A DNA stretch of 62,000 bases. Origin: Phoronis australis (taxonomy: Eukaryota; Phoronida; Phoronidae). Positions 61,220-62,000 of the stretch are shown in pieces. The stretch's first letter is position 1. Each line of letters opens with the position of its first letter. A model generated the notes under the pieces. That model had not been told where the DNA came from, did not search any database, and saw nothing but the letters and a program-made list of their open reading frames with translations. The stretch spans positions 432,861 to 494,860 of the forward strand of contig NMRA01000236.1 in the NCBI GenBank assembly GCA_002633005.1, in the 5' to 3' direction. Both the position numbers and the translations under genes were made by a program.

Positions 61220-62000
61220 GGTAACTTTTTATTGGTTCTTTTTCAATTGCAAATAAATTTATCCTATGCTTTCACCATAATCTTTACATTTGTTATGAAT
61301 GTTATCTCCCTCGGTTGATATATGTAGGGTGTTTTTTATCTTTGCTTGTAACTTGGTTTAAATTGATCAAAAATTGATATCTATCATGTGTAGGAAGCAT
61401 AGGATTAGGTTTACAATGGTGGACTATACACTGAGTGTTGGACAATGATCATAGGTTTTAATAACTGCATGTCTATCTTCTAATTTCTCTTAGTACTGGT
61501 TTTTATCACAGATAGCTTCCAATGAATACTGAAATTGTGACATTAATTTATGGAAATACAATCCAAACTTATTTGCATGACTGCTGCAATTTTTTGTCTC
61601 TCTGTAAAATATTTAACATAGTTGCTAGACACATATTAGAAACTTTTTAACAGAAAAATACAATCCTTGTTTTGTTAAGACCTAGTAGTTAACACTTAAG
61701 TAACGTTACAAGTCCAGTCCTCGTTTTTGTTAGACCTAGTTGTTAGCGCTTAATTAATGTTTCGACATCAGCTGATCAACGGTACGTCAACCTGGTTTAC
61801 AGGCCTCATTGCACACCCAACTCTCTGCTCCTTAGCTATTTTGTAGACTATATATGTAATGTAAACCAATTTTATTTTCCTGCTTACATAGGTTGACTAG
61901 TTGAAAGTTTGAAACGGTTCTGGCCGAAAATTTGTTCATTGCAAAACTTCAAGTTGGGCTGTCAATCATCTTCATTTCAGAAACATTGTCATGAACGTGT
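61220..62000. other. right edge, no feature recognised
   Basis: AT-rich. A short phrase recurs near 61677-61700 and 61733-61756 (ttgttagacctagt and gttagcgctta / gttaacactta), a weak direct repeat. Upstream exons of the lectin gene might lie here but none was recognised. Confidence 0.35.

Overview
The window looks like nuclear DNA of an invertebrate animal. Genes are split into short exons (about 50-270 bp) by long AT-rich introns, splice sites follow GT-AG, minisatellites and transposon debris are dense, and recognisable exons encode metazoan proteins. The species cannot be fixed from this sequence. An invertebrate deuterostome (lancelet, hemichordate or echinoderm) is a guess from the divergence of GPR89 and the presence of C-type lectin domain exons. 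A run of 108 N (54162-54269) and a single N (60094) show this is a draft assembly.

Layout. 1-2.8 kb: a TATA-driven signal-peptide exon (+), an unrecognised exon (+), and the last exon of an ABHD4/ABHD5-type alpha/beta hydrolase (+). 2.8-7.8 kb: no gene seen. 7.85-15.35 kb: a large diverged tandem/higher-order repeat field with an embedded 3' end of a non-LTR retrotransposon. 16.27-26.80 kb: an almost complete GPR89 (Golgi pH regulator) gene on the minus strand. I rebuilt 13 coding exons whose phases agree; only the first (about 14 codons) is missing. 31.84-45.85 kb: the first five coding exons of a USP25/USP28-type deubiquitinase on the plus strand, head-to-head with GPR89, through the catalytic Cys box. 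Its introns hold a long inverted repeat, a TIR element split by a second 2.2-kb element, a possible small secreted-protein gene with an apparent frameshift, a 44-bp minisatellite, a LINE RNase H remnant and a Penelope-like C-terminal remnant. 45.9-58.6 kb: no further USP exon found; a 140-bp degenerate tandem repeat, a 0.5-kb TIR element and a possible 3-kb TIR element lie here. 58.6-61.2 kb: a cluster of C-type lectin domain C-terminal exons on the minus strand, one of them duplicated in tandem, with only one visible N-terminal-half exon, whose splice phase fits all of them.

The identified genes do not form a pathway. GPR89 acts in Golgi acidification, USP25/28 in ubiquitin/SUMO-linked deubiquitination and ABHD4/5 in lipid metabolism, and the lectin-like exons suggest secreted recognition proteins. 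The most interesting structures are the single-donor/many-terminal-exon arrangement of the lectin cluster, the minisatellite whose last unit is the real 5' splice site of a GPR89 exon, and the nested transposon whose pre-insertion site survives in another copy in the same window.
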